64,000 nucleotides of DNA from Mucilaginibacter gotjawali (GTDB lineage: Bacteria; Bacteroidota; Bacteroidia; Sphingobacteriales; Sphingobacteriaceae). A program made the position numbers and the translations under genes. Positions 19,021 through 27,713 of the stretch are shown here, piece after piece; position 1 is the stretch's first letter; each line of letters begins with the position of its first letter. Below the pieces are notes generated by a model, which was not told the origin of the DNA, did not search any database, and saw only the letters and a program-made list of their open reading frames with translations. The stretch lies in assembly GCF_002355435.1 (NCBI RefSeq), contig NZ_AP017313.1, positions 2,728,001 to 2,792,000 on the forward strand. The letters are read 5' to 3'.

Positions 19021-20388
19021 ATGAGAAGATCAGGATCAATTGCTTTAATTATACTGTTTATTGCTGCCACCACATCGATCTGCCTGGCGCAAAGCACCCC
19101 ATCCTTGTTTGACGGGAAAACCCTAAAGGGCTGGAAACGCCTCGCAGGTACAGCGGACTATAAAGTAGAGGATGGCAACATCGTAGGTACAACAGTTCTT
19201 AACTCCGGCAATACTTTTTTGGTGACTGAAAAGGAATATGGCGATTTTATCCTTGAGCTGGATACAAAAATTGAAAGCCCGTTAAGCAATTCGGGCGTAC
19301 AGGTGCGTAGCCATTTTGACCCTGCGGGAAATAACGGGAAAGGCAAAGTTTATGGCAGGCAGTTTGAGATTGACCCTTCGGACAGGAAATGGTCGGGGGG
19401 CATATATGATGAGGGCCGCAGGGACTGGATTTACCCGCTCGATCTTAATGCTAAAGCAAAAGATGCTTTTAAGGTGGGTATTTATAACCATATCCGCATT
19501 GAATGTATTGGCAATGAGATGCGCACCTGGGTAAATGGCACTGCCGTTGCTGATGTGATTGATACAGTTGACAATAAGGGCATTATCGGTTTGCAGGTTC
19601 ACGCGGTAACCACGCCGGATCAGGCGGGCAAAAAAGTGTATTTTAAAAATCTGCGCATTCAAACTAAAAATTTAAAGTTTAAAGCGTTCCCTAAAGATAT
19701 TTATACTGTAAATTATCAAACAAATACCCTTTCGCCGCATGAGCAGCAAAGCGGATGGAGATTGTTGTACGATGGCCATACATCCAATGGCTGGCGCGGA
19801 GCAACGCTAAAAACTTTCCCGCCAAAGGGCTGGCTTTATGCGGACGGTACCTTGCATGTGTTGCCCTCCGAAGGAAAAGAAGAATCAGGCGGCGGCGACA
19901 TTGTTACGGATAGCCTCTATGGCGCTTTTGATCTTTCTTTTGAATTTAAAATTACACCGGGCGCCAACAGCGGGGTAAAATACTTTGTGACTTTATCCGA
20001 AGTAACCAAAGGCTCAGCAATCGGCCTGGAATACCAGGTATTGGATGATGCGCTGCACCCCGATGCTAAGCTGGGCCGCAATGGTGACCGTACACTGGCG
20101 TCACTATATGATTTGATCCCCGCAAACAAACCTGCCCGTTTTGTAAGGCCTGTAGGCGCATGGAATACAGGGAGAATCGTTGTTTATCCCAACAATCATG
20201 TAGAACATTACCTTAATGGCATCAAAGTATTGGAATATGAACGCGGCTCAAAAGAGTTTGAGGACCTGGTTAAAATAAGCAAGTATGTGATCTGGAAAAA
20301 CTTCGGCGAAGCTAAAGAAGGACATTTATTATTGCAGGATCATGGTAACGAGGCCTGGTTCAGAAGTATAAAAGTGAAGCGGCTATAG
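19021..20388 (+). CDS. Double DUF1080 (3-keto-disaccharide hydrolase type) secreted protein
   Basis: Signal peptide (to about residue 24, ...ATTSICLAQ), then two consecutive DUF1080 domains. The first (about 28-215) opens with SLFDGKTLKGWKR and the second (about 240-455) with LLYDGHTSNGWRGA. Each is a concanavalin-like beta-sandwich of the family containing 3-keto-glycoside hydrolases. The pairing with the exported Gfo/Idh enzyme just upstream suggests an oxidation then elimination/hydrolysis route for a glycoside in the periplasm; this is inference. The stop codon lies at the edge of a long palindrome shared with the convergent cydB gene. Confidence 0.9.
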   Translation: MRRSGSIALIILFIAATTSICLAQSTPSLFDGKTLKGWKRLAGTADYKVEDGNIVGTTVLNSGNTFLVTEKEYGDFILELDTKIESPLSNSGVQVRSHFDPAGNNGKGKVYGRQFEIDPSDRKWSGGIYDEGRRDWIYPLDLNAKAKDAFKVGIYNHIRIECIGNEMRTWVNGTAVADVIDTVDNKGIIGLQVHAVTTPDQAGKKVYFKNLRIQTKNLKFKAFPKDIYTVNYQTNTLSPHEQQSGWRLLYDGHTSNGWRGATLKTFPPKGWLYADGTLHVLPSEGKEESGGGDIVTDSLYGAFDLSFEFKITPGANSGVKYFVTLSEVTKGSAIGLEYQVLDDALHPDAKLGRNGDRTLASLYDLIPANKPARFVRPVGAWNTGRIVVYPNNHVEHYLNGIKVLEYERGSKEFEDLVKISKYVIWKNFGEAKEGHLLLQDHGNEAWFRSIKVKRL

Positions 20389-20490
20389 TCTGAACTCGAA
20401 TTTTTGGAATTGCCGGAATTTTTAGAATTGCTAACCCGTATATTTTGAAAATTCCGGTAATTCTTTAATTCGAAAAATTCGAGTTCAGAC
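20388..20490. repeat. Long palindrome between convergent genes
   Basis: Perfect 18-bp inverted arms at 20388-20405 and 20473-20490 (outer bases GTCTGAACTCGAATTTTT), with further partial pairing inside. It touches the stop codon of the DUF1080 gene and overlaps that of cydB, and is a plausible bidirectional terminator. Its ends (TCTGAAC) match those of the palindrome at 40879-40963. Confidence 0.75.
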
Positions 20491-21507
20491 AACGTCATTC
20501 TTCTTCTGAAAACTATAGTACAGGTAAAACAGGGAGGGTAATATCAAAAAGCTGCCGATAAAAAGCGCCCAGCCCAGGTCGTCAATAGTTTTATTGGGGG
20601 CATGGAGTGACATCAGCGATAGGTTTTGCCCGCCTTTTATCATGATAAAATAGGGATAGTGCATATAGCCAACAGCTAAAAGTATCATAGTGACCTGAAA
20701 ACCGGCGAATATCCGGATGATCTTTTTTTTGCCGCGACTGATCAAAACCCACAGTAAAATAAGGGAAATAGTGGCGGCAATTACGGCAGTAAGGCTTACG
20801 GAGTTGCCGAAAATCCAGTGTGCCAGCCGTACATTTTCAAATCCGGCAGCAATGAATACCATACCGCCAAAAATCACCGCGATGATATTCATGTATTTTG
20901 CTTTTTTGATAAAACGTTTGGCGTCTTTATCATCGTCAGCTTCACCAATCAGGTAAATGGCGGCAAGGTATCCGCTTAATGCTACGGTAAACAGGCCTAC
21001 CGCAACAGAAAAATAGTTGAGCCAGCTGAATATATACCCGGCAACAAAACTTGCAGGATGCAGGTCGATTTGCCTTGAAATGGCGCTGCCGGCAATTATC
21101 CCTAAAAACAATGGCGTAATGAAACTGGAGTAAACGAAGATATGGTTATAAAGATTTTGAGTTCGTTCGCCCTTTACCGCATCATAACTCCTGAAAGCGA
21201 ATGCTGTGCCCCGCGCGGTAATCTCCATCAGCATCACCAGTAAAGGAATATGCAGGTAAGTGCACATCTGGCTGTATATTACAGGGAAGCCCACAAAAAG
21301 GATCACAACAGCAATAATGAGCCACATATGGTTGGCTTCCCATATAGGGCCGATGGCCTGGTACATGGTTTTACGGGTTTGCTGCCGGTTTTTTTCTGAC
21401 GTGAACAGTTCAATTATCCCCGCCCCAAAATCAGCCCCGCCAAGCAGAAAATAAAGCACGATGGCTAAAAACAGGAAGGCAATTACAACATACAGCATAA
21501 ATATCAA
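20485..21507 (-). CDS. cydB: Cytochrome bd ubiquinol oxidase subunit II
   Basis: Polytopic subunit of the bd-type quinol oxidase, 340 residues, with about eight or nine membrane segments. It has the family N-terminus FLLGGADFGAGIIELF and the GPIWEANHMWLI motif (position about 52-63). It lies 1 bp after cydA, so the pair is translated together. The bd oxidase reduces O2 with quinol at low oxygen tension in the inner membrane. Confidence 0.96.
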   Translation of the reverse strand: MIFMLYVVIAFLFLAIVLYFLLGGADFGAGIIELFTSEKNRQQTRKTMYQAIGPIWEANHMWLIIAVVILFVGFPVIYSQMCTYLHIPLLVMLMEITARGTAFAFRSYDAVKGERTQNLYNHIFVYSSFITPLFLGIIAGSAISRQIDLHPASFVAGYIFSWLNYFSVAVGLFTVALSGYLAAIYLIGEADDDKDAKRFIKKAKYMNIIAVIFGGMVFIAAGFENVRLAHWIFGNSVSLTAVIAATISLILLWVLISRGKKKIIRIFAGFQVTMILLAVGYMHYPYFIMIKGGQNLSLMSLHAPNKTIDDLGWALFIGSFLILPSLFYLYYSFQKKNDVV

Positions 21508-21508
21508 A

Positions 21509-22816
21509 TTAACGGTCGTACAATTCGGGTACCATTTTTATCTGGCGGCTTAATAAAACGATCACCGCGATACTTAAAGTAAAATAGACCGCGGTAAAAA
21601 GGTAAAATGAATAATGAATGCCCGGCATAGGAGTAACGGCCTGGCTGGTACGCATAATGCCCTGGATAATCCACGGCTGGCGGCCAACTTCAGTAACTGT
21701 CCAGCCGGCTTCAACAGCAATAAAACCAAATGGCGTGGCCCATATAAAAAGATTAAGAAACCATTTTTTGGACAACCAGCTTCTTTTCTTCCATAATGCC
21801 GTAAAATAAATCAAGCCCAAAAGCATCATTGCAGAGCCTATGGCGATCATTAATTCAAAAGCAAGATGGGTAATGGTAACAGGGGGCTGGTTTTGAACCG
21901 GGATTTTATCCAGCCCATTAACAGGTTCTTTAAAATTATCATGTACTAAAAAGCTTAACAAACCAGGAATCTCGATACCATAATTAACCTTTTTAGCGGC
22001 CGTATCCGGAATTCCGCCAATAACCAGCGGAGAATAGGGTACGGTGTGATAGTAAGCTTCCATTGCACCCAGCTTGGCTGGTTGGGTTTTATAGGCATTC
22101 TTCGCAGACAAATCGCCGCTAAATGGTTGCAAAATAGCGGCAACCGCACCAAATATGATAGCAATTTTAAATGCTTTTGTATGGAAGAGAATGTTCTTTT
22201 TCATGGCAATCATTAGCGCGTGGATACCTGCAACCGCAAAGCCGGTAGCCGAAAATGCAGCCAGGCTCATGTGCAGCGCTTCGGTAAACCACGAACCATT
22301 GAACATAGCTTTAATAGGATCGATATTTAAGTATTGGCCGTTTACAAAATCAAAACCCGTTGGATTGTTCATCCAGGAGTTGGCAGAAACTACCAGTATA
22401 CCCGAAATGATCCCGCTTATGCCAACAATCAGGCCCGTAAATAAATGGAACCATTTATTGAACCGGTTCCATCCGTAAAGGAAAAATCCAAGCGCTATCG
22501 CTTCAATAAAAAAGGCTACACCTTCAAGGGAAAATGGCATGCCAAAAATAGGCCCGGCGTGTTCCATGAATTTTGGCCACAAAAGGCCAAGCTCAAACGA
22601 AAGGATAGTCCCGGATACCGCGCCGGTAGCAAAAAAAATAGCTACGCCTTTGCTCCATGCCTGTGTAATGTTTTTATATACGGGGTCTCCCGTCTTTATC
22701 CATTTATAATGAGATACTGCCATAAAAAGTGGCATAACCATGCCTACACATGAATAAATAATGTGAAATCCCAGCGAAATAGCCATTTGCGAACGCGCCG
22801 CTAAAAAATCATTCAT
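21509..22816 (-). CDS. cydA: Cytochrome bd ubiquinol oxidase subunit I
   Basis: Haem-bearing subunit. The frame is open to 22867, but the Met at 22816 gives the family start (MNDFLAARSQMAISLGFHI) with the haem-ligand histidine at position 18. The length is then 435 residues. This is the short Q-loop form (GDLSAKNAYKTQPAKL region without the long insertion). The conserved EVGRQPWIIQG motif is present in the C-terminal third. Upstream, 22852-22859 reads TATATTTG on the minus strand, a possible -7 box, and a tandem dyad repeat lies at 22907-22952. Confidence 0.96.
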   Translation of the reverse strand: MNDFLAARSQMAISLGFHIIYSCVGMVMPLFMAVSHYKWIKTGDPVYKNITQAWSKGVAIFFATGAVSGTILSFELGLLWPKFMEHAGPIFGMPFSLEGVAFFIEAIALGFFLYGWNRFNKWFHLFTGLIVGISGIISGILVVSANSWMNNPTGFDFVNGQYLNIDPIKAMFNGSWFTEALHMSLAAFSATGFAVAGIHALMIAMKKNILFHTKAFKIAIIFGAVAAILQPFSGDLSAKNAYKTQPAKLGAMEAYYHTVPYSPLVIGGIPDTAAKKVNYGIEIPGLLSFLVHDNFKEPVNGLDKIPVQNQPPVTITHLAFELMIAIGSAMMLLGLIYFTALWKKRSWLSKKWFLNLFIWATPFGFIAVEAGWTVTEVGRQPWIIQGIMRTSQAVTPMPGIHYSFYLFTAVYFTLSIAVIVLLSRQIKMVPELYDR

Positions 22817-22851
22817 ATTTAATTTGTAATGAGCCGCTAAATAACATGTTG

Positions 22852-22859
22852 CAAATATA
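22852..22859 (-). promoter_or_regulatory. Possible -7 box of cydAB
   Basis: TATATTTG on the minus strand fits TAnnTTTG and lies 36 bp before the cydA start. No TTTG is present at the 19-bp distance, so activation by an upstream-bound factor would be plausible. Confidence 0.35.
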
Positions 22860-22906
22860 ACCCCCACTAAATTAAACGGTTGCTAAAAACAACAACTATT
22901 GCTATA

Positions 22907-22952
22907 TAGAATAGTTCTAAAATATTATATGGAATTATTCTAAAATATTTTA
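22907..22952. promoter_or_regulatory. Tandem 23-bp operator-like repeat upstream of cydA
   Basis: Two contiguous 23-bp units agreeing at 19 positions. Each begins with a dyad: AGAA-TAG-TTCT in the first, GGAA-TTA-TTCT in the second. Each then has TTCTAAAATATT. The repeat lies about 90 bp before the cydA start and 65 bp before the divergent gene at 23017, so a regulator bound here could act on either. Confidence 0.55.
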
Positions 22953-23016
22953 CAATTCAGAAAATTATTATTTAATTTACAGCAAACTATTATAAACTCA
23001 GGATAATCAGGTTTAC

Positions 23017-23565
23017 TTGAAACGATTATTTGCCATCATATTATTGAGTGTTCACCTGTTTAACTTAGGTGGGTACGCTTTGTTTTACCAATATTTTATC
23101 CACCAGGCGGATGCCCAGATGGTTAAAGAGGTATACAATGATAAAATAAATGATTCAAGGTTTATAGAGCTAAAGGTCCCCGTTCATATGCCAACAATAA
23201 CCGATTGGACAGAATACGAAGTTGTAGCAGGCCAGGTTCAATTGAAGAATGCCTATTACAACTATGTAAAGCTGAAAATGACAAGAGACACCATGTATTT
23301 TATTTGCTTGCCAAATACTGCCAAAACACGGTTAGTGGCTGCAAATATTATTACTGCCAAAGAAATAAGTGATGTCCCTATGAGCAAGAAAGGCGAACAG
23401 GGAATGAAGAAGTTAAGCACTTCCGACGAATACAGCCTGCCTGTTTTCAAATATCATTATGCAGCGTTTGAAACGCTGGTTAAACCTTGTTGCAAAAGTG
23501 TTGCCGTTGGTTTACACAATCCTTATATCGAATCTCCGGGCAAACCGCCCAATTTCATCAGCTAA
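23017..23565 (+). CDS. Exported protein of unknown function
   Basis: A 182-residue protein starting with TTG, with a signal peptide or anchor at residues 3-22 (LFAIILLSVHLFNLGGYAL). The mature part is Tyr/Lys rich, has a repeated pattern of beta strands, and contains a CC pair near the C-terminus (LVKPCCKSVAVG). I do not recognise the family. It is divergent from cydA across the tandem 23-bp repeat and precedes the haloperoxidase group by 273 bp, with a weak hairpin and T-run in between, so it is probably a separate unit. Confidence 0.75.
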   Translation: MKRLFAIILLSVHLFNLGGYALFYQYFIHQADAQMVKEVYNDKINDSRFIELKVPVHMPTITDWTEYEVVAGQVQLKNAYYNYVKLKMTRDTMYFICLPNTAKTRLVAANIITAKEISDVPMSKKGEQGMKKLSTSDEYSLPVFKYHYAAFETLVKPCCKSVAVGLHNPYIESPGKPPNFIS

Positions 23566-23692
23566 TATTGCTGTTTTTTTGACCCTTTGTACCTGCCTGA
23601 ATATTGACTATCGCGGCTGGTAAATGCAATTTATTTTTAGCAAAAAGCTTGTTTGAGGCCATTTGATATGCGCTTAATACTGGTTTTACCTG

Positions 23693-23720
23693 TCCGCCTG
23701 CGGATCAGAGGGTTTTTTTT
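23693..23720 (+). terminator. Weak terminator-like hairpin
   Basis: TCCGC-CT-GCGGA stem, then AG-rich bases and eight T. The stem is short and the T-run begins 8 nt after it, so the call is tentative. Confidence 0.35.
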
Positions 23721-23838
23721 AACAGCTGATCTCTGGCTTGTGATCATCAATTAAATCACCGAGGCTGCGAACTACTATTTCGCTGGCATCGAAACAACAT
23801 GCATTAACCCTTTTATTTTAACCTTTTATAATTATCAA

Positions 23839-24780
23839 ATGATGAAACCTTTACGTCTATATTTTTATAGATCCTGTTTAACGGTGTTTTTATTAACGTC
23901 GCTGGGCCAAATTACCCAAGCTCAAACTGATGCGGATGCATTGATGATCCCCAAAAATATGTTTTGCGCAGTGGCTAGTTTCGACCACAGCAGCTGGACC
24001 AATTATTGGGAAGGTACCTTTAAGCGTAACAACTTAAATATCGGCACCTTGTCTGCCAATTCGTATATGGCGATGGGCAATTATGGCATCACCAACAAGC
24101 TGGACCTTTTATTTACTGTTCCTTATGTTACCACTAATGCTACTTCCGGAACGCTTAAGGGCCAAAGCGGTTTCCAGGATCTTACACTTACGCTAAAATA
24201 CCTGGCTTTTCAAACAGAAATAGGAAAAGGGATTTTTAGTGTACACGCAATTCTTTCGGGTACACTACCTCTTAGTAATTATGAACCTAATTTTTTACCG
24301 GTATCTATCGGTCTTCATTCACAAACAGCGTCTCTCCGCGGATTGGTTAATTACCAAACAGGCAGGTTTTTTGTTGCCGGAGCGGCTCAATATGTTCAAC
24401 GCAGTGACATTACTATAGACCAGAATGCATACTACACCACTCAAATGATTTACAGCAACAGGGTGTACATGCCAAATGTTAATAACCTTTTGTTTAGTGC
24501 AGGCTACCGAAGCCTTAAATTAAATATCGAGGGTATTGTTTCACAAACCACCACTTTAGGCGGATTTGACATCCGTAAAAACGATATGCCTTTTCCAAGC
24601 AACAGGATGAATTTTACCACAGCAGGTGGCCTGGTAAAATATAGCTTCGATGGCGTTACCGGCCTGGAACTGACTGCCGGTGGAAACTACGTTTTAAAAG
24701 GCCGCAATGTTGGCCAAAGCACCGATTTTTTCGGCGCGGTGCAATATGTATTTGACTTTAACAAAAAACACGCTAAATAA
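23839..24780 (+). CDS. Outer-membrane beta-barrel protein (transporter-like)
   Basis: A 313-residue protein with a signal peptide cut near ITQAQT (about residue 29). The remainder alternates amphipathic strands rich in Tyr/Asn/Ser (MGNYGITNKLDLLFTVPYV; FQDLTLTLKYLAF) and ends with FGAVQYVFDF, an outer-membrane barrel signature with an aromatic end. The pattern resembles the phenol-degradation MetA-like/transporter barrels. It is 8 bp upstream of the haloperoxidase-like gene and so cotranscribed. Its substrate is unknown. Confidence 0.75.
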   Translation: MMKPLRLYFYRSCLTVFLLTSLGQITQAQTDADALMIPKNMFCAVASFDHSSWTNYWEGTFKRNNLNIGTLSANSYMAMGNYGITNKLDLLFTVPYVTTNATSGTLKGQSGFQDLTLTLKYLAFQTEIGKGIFSVHAILSGTLPLSNYEPNFLPVSIGLHSQTASLRGLVNYQTGRFFVAGAAQYVQRSDITIDQNAYYTTQMIYSNRVYMPNVNNLLFSAGYRSLKLNIEGIVSQTTTLGGFDIRKNDMPFPSNRMNFTTAGGLVKYSFDGVTGLELTAGGNYVLKGRNVGQSTDFFGAVQYVFDFNKKHAK

Positions 24781-24788
24781 ATTTAACC

Positions 24789-26348
24789 ATGAAAAGACGA
24801 TTACTTAATTTTTTACCGCTGATAATAATTGCAGCCGTAGTTTTTTTAGGGTCATGCAGTAAAGAGATTATTGACCGTACAAGTACCTTCCAGGCCCTTA
24901 AACCATCAAATGAGGACGTGAACGCGGATACCTGGAAAACTGTTTTAATAGCAAATCCAGGTGCATTTACTGTAGCGGCGCCAGATGCTATTAATTCGGC
25001 GGCCTATACTGCCGATGTTAATGAGGTAAAATCCTATCAGAATAATTTAAGCGATGATCAAAAGGCCATCATCGCCTATTGGAGCGCCGGCGCCGTTTTG
25101 CGCTGGAATGAAATTTTACGCGAACTGGTGGCGAAATACAATTTACCGCCATACCAGAACCCGGACGGTACCTATCCATTCCCGAGTTCAGCAAACCCTT
25201 TTGCTTATCCGGAATTTCCATTTTCAAACCCGCCCTATGCCGCCCGCGCTTATGCTTACGTAAGCGCAGCACAATATGATGCCTTGGTAACCGCATACCA
25301 TTTTAAAAACCTTTATAAACGGGCTGCGGTATATAAAAATGTTCCGTCAATTGTTCCGGTTACCCCTAAATCATCCTTGTATTCTTATCCGAGTGAAGAT
25401 GCTGTTATAGCAGGCGCAACAGTAGAAATGTTAAAGTTTTTATTCCCGACAGAGGTTAATTATATACAGCAAAAGGCAAATGAAGAAATGCAGTACCGGA
25501 TTATGGCCGGTGCGAACGTTCGCGGAGAACTTACTGCCGGACAAACTTTAGGTTCGCAGGTGGCTGATGTGTTTGTTGCCCGCGGCAAAACCGACCGTGC
25601 AGGCAAGGCCATTGGTTCGGCACCCGAATGGCTATCGTTACAAACCAATGCAACTTCAAGGGGTGACCAATATTGGACGAGCCTTGAAACACCAGCAAGG
25701 CCGCCTATGCTGCCCCTATTTGGTAAAGTGCTTCCGTTTTTGTTTGATACTTTAACTGTTGTATCGTTGCGCCCGGCTCCGCCGTTTCTGGCAGGTTCTG
25801 ATGCCTTTAAGGCAGAAGCAGCAGAAGTGCTTTCCTATAGCAAGAACCCCACCCGGGAACACCAGGCCCAGGTGGAATTTTGGGCAGATGGTGCCGGTAC
25901 CTATACGCCGCCCGGCCATTGGAACGCCATCGCTGAAACTGAATTCGTTCAGCAACATTATAGTGAAGTACGTTGGGCGCGCAATTACGCTTTATTAAAT
26001 ATAGCCGAAATGGATGCAGCTATATGTTGCTGGGATACCAAATACTTTTACTTTAATATGAGGCCAAGCCAGGCTAACCCGCAAATTAAAACATTAACAG
26101 GGATACCAAACTTCCCGTCGTACACCTCGGGGCACTCCAATTTCAGTGGTGCTGCTGCTGCGGTTTTAACTTATCTGCTGCCTGACAGGGGAAGCAAGTT
26201 TACCGACCTGGCACAGCAGGCCTCAATGTCGAGACTGTATGGTGCAATACATTACCGCAGCGATTGCCAGGTTGGCCTGGTAACCGGTGCAAAAGTTGGC
26301 CAATACGCTGTTCAATGGGCGCAGTCGGATGGTGCAGGTGTAAAATAA
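24789..26348 (+). CDS. Vanadium-dependent haloperoxidase / PAP2 family lipoprotein
   Basis: A 519-residue lipoprotein (lipobox LGSC, Cys23). All three metal/oxyanion motifs of the vanadium haloperoxidase-acid phosphatase superfamily are present: K418-x6-R425-P426, then PSYTSGH with S447-G448-H449 (acid-base His), and S481-R482-x5-H488-x3-D492, where H488 would be the vanadate-binding or phospho-accepting histidine. The SYTSGHSNFSGAAA version and the large N-terminal region favour the haloperoxidase-like branch over small PAP2 phosphatases. Halide oxidation is not proven by sequence. It is sandwiched between two outer-membrane protein genes. Confidence 0.88.
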   Translation: MKRRLLNFLPLIIIAAVVFLGSCSKEIIDRTSTFQALKPSNEDVNADTWKTVLIANPGAFTVAAPDAINSAAYTADVNEVKSYQNNLSDDQKAIIAYWSAGAVLRWNEILRELVAKYNLPPYQNPDGTYPFPSSANPFAYPEFPFSNPPYAARAYAYVSAAQYDALVTAYHFKNLYKRAAVYKNVPSIVPVTPKSSLYSYPSEDAVIAGATVEMLKFLFPTEVNYIQQKANEEMQYRIMAGANVRGELTAGQTLGSQVADVFVARGKTDRAGKAIGSAPEWLSLQTNATSRGDQYWTSLETPARPPMLPLFGKVLPFLFDTLTVVSLRPAPPFLAGSDAFKAEAAEVLSYSKNPTREHQAQVEFWADGAGTYTPPGHWNAIAETEFVQQHYSEVRWARNYALLNIAEMDAAICCWDTKYFYFNMRPSQANPQIKTLTGIPNFPSYTSGHSNFSGAAAAVLTYLLPDRGSKFTDLAQQASMSRLYGAIHYRSDCQVGLVTGAKVGQYAVQWAQSDGAGVK

Positions 26349-26388
26349 TAAGATATAGTTGATTAATAAACCCTTTTGAAGGTGGGTT

Positions 26389-26416
26389 AAGGCTCCGGTA
26401 AAACGGAGCCTTTTAA
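26389..26416 (+). terminator. Terminator after the haloperoxidase-like gene
   Basis: AAGGCTCCG - GTAAAA - CGGAGCCTT followed by TT and an A/T stretch. The stem is strong but the T-run is short, so partial read-through into the next barrel gene is possible. Confidence 0.7.
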
Positions 26417-26462
26417 AAACTTTAACATTTAAGCTTAAAAAAAATAATATCAGAAAAACCAA

Positions 26463-27563
26463 ATGAAAATAACTATAAAAATACTTTTCGGAATTTGCTT
26501 ATACTTTTTATTTACGCAAAACAACATTTTTGCACAGGGTTGCGTGGCCATCAGGAGTACGGGTGGGCTTTGTACAATGGCTGAACACCCGGATAGCCTT
26601 GCCCCGCAAGGCAGTTGGTTGTTTAATGCAAATACACGCTATTTCAGGTCATTCAGGCATTTTGTTGGTAAACAAGAGCAATTCCAGCGTATTGCACAGG
26701 GCACAAACGTAATCAATCATGCTTTTACTGAGGATTTTTCATTAACACGCAATTTTAATAATCGCTGGTCTATGGCGTTTGATATTCCGATTATTTCAAA
26801 TAGCAGATCATCACTTTATGAGCATGGCGGATCACAGCGCCACAATACCTATGCCTCGGGTGTCGGCGACATTACCCTTGTAGGTTTCGGATGGTTGTTG
26901 AACCCTGCCAAAGCACATAAAGGCAATATCCAATTAGGCCTGGGTATTAAATTACCAACCGGAAATGATAACGCGCAAAGTTATTTTTATAACGTTGGGC
27001 CAAATGGGTCAAAACGTTTAGGCCCTGTCGATCAGTCTATCCAGCCGGGTGATGGCGGAACAGGATTAATAACTGAGGTGAACGCATTTTACAATTTTAC
27101 CCACAGCTTTGGTTTTTACGGAACATTTTTCTACCTGATGAATCCGCAGGATGTCAATGGCGTATCTACCGCGCGCGGCGGTACACCAAGTGCCAATTCA
27201 ATGCTTGTAACGAGTGATGTAATGAGTATTCCGGACCAAATAATGGCTAGAACGGGATTTAGCCTGGGTGTAAACCATTTTGATTTTTCAGCAGGTGCAC
27301 GTTATGAATGCCTGCCTTCTCATGACCTGATTGGTGGCAGCGACGGTTTCAGAAGGCCGGGATGGATTTTGTCAGCTGAACCAGGCGTTAATTACCGGAT
27401 GAAAAACGTATCGGTATATGCCTATTTGCCTATTGCTATTTTAAGGGATCGCACACAAAGCGTAGCTGATATCAGAACAACAGAGTTAACAGGAAATTAT
27501 ACGCATGGCGATGCTGCTTTTGCCGATTACGTTGTTAACGTAGGGATTAGTGTGAAATTTTAA
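26463..27563 (+). CDS. Outer-membrane beta-barrel protein
   Basis: A 366-residue protein with a signal peptide cut near IFAQG (about residue 24). A Cys-containing N-terminus (GCVAIRSTGGLCTM) precedes many amphipathic strands (TRNFNNRWSMAFDIPI; GNIQLGLGIKLPTGN) and an aromatic C-terminus (VNVGISVKF), as in outer-membrane barrels. The family is not identified beyond a resemblance to MetA-like transporters. It follows the haloperoxidase-like gene, separated by a hairpin terminator, and is closed by a second terminator. Confidence 0.75.
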   Translation: MKITIKILFGICLYFLFTQNNIFAQGCVAIRSTGGLCTMAEHPDSLAPQGSWLFNANTRYFRSFRHFVGKQEQFQRIAQGTNVINHAFTEDFSLTRNFNNRWSMAFDIPIISNSRSSLYEHGGSQRHNTYASGVGDITLVGFGWLLNPAKAHKGNIQLGLGIKLPTGNDNAQSYFYNVGPNGSKRLGPVDQSIQPGDGGTGLITEVNAFYNFTHSFGFYGTFFYLMNPQDVNGVSTARGGTPSANSMLVTSDVMSIPDQIMARTGFSLGVNHFDFSAGARYECLPSHDLIGGSDGFRRPGWILSAEPGVNYRMKNVSVYAYLPIAILRDRTQSVADIRTTELTGNYTHGDAAFADYVVNVGISVKF

Positions 27564-27575
27564 TTGAATCTTTTT

Positions 27576-27604
27576 AATAAAGCCCCATAAAACGGGGCTT
27601 TATT
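27576..27604 (+). terminator. Strong hairpin terminator
   Basis: A perfect 11-bp stem AATAAAGCCCC/GGGGCTTTATT with a 7-nt loop, 12 bp after the stop codon of the preceding gene. The A/T ends make it usable on both strands. Confidence 0.8.
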
Positions 27605-27713
27605 AAATATAATGAAGCCAGGTACTATAAGAAACGAATAATTTTAAATATCGGATCCCGAACAAGATTAAGGAGTTTACATTAATTAACACCATATCAA
27701 ATTTAAAGATCTT

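Noticed and set aside
20388..20490. Palindrome as an insertion sequence end or attachment site
   Set aside because: No transposase or integrase gene, no target duplication seen, and its place between convergent stop codons fits a terminator.
22817..22867. Upstream start of cydA at 22867
   Set aside because: It would add 17 residues before the conserved N-terminus and misplace the haem-ligand histidine relative to the family.
23693..23720. Certain terminator after the unknown exported protein gene
   Set aside because: The stem is only 5 bp and the T-run is detached; kept as a low-confidence feature only.
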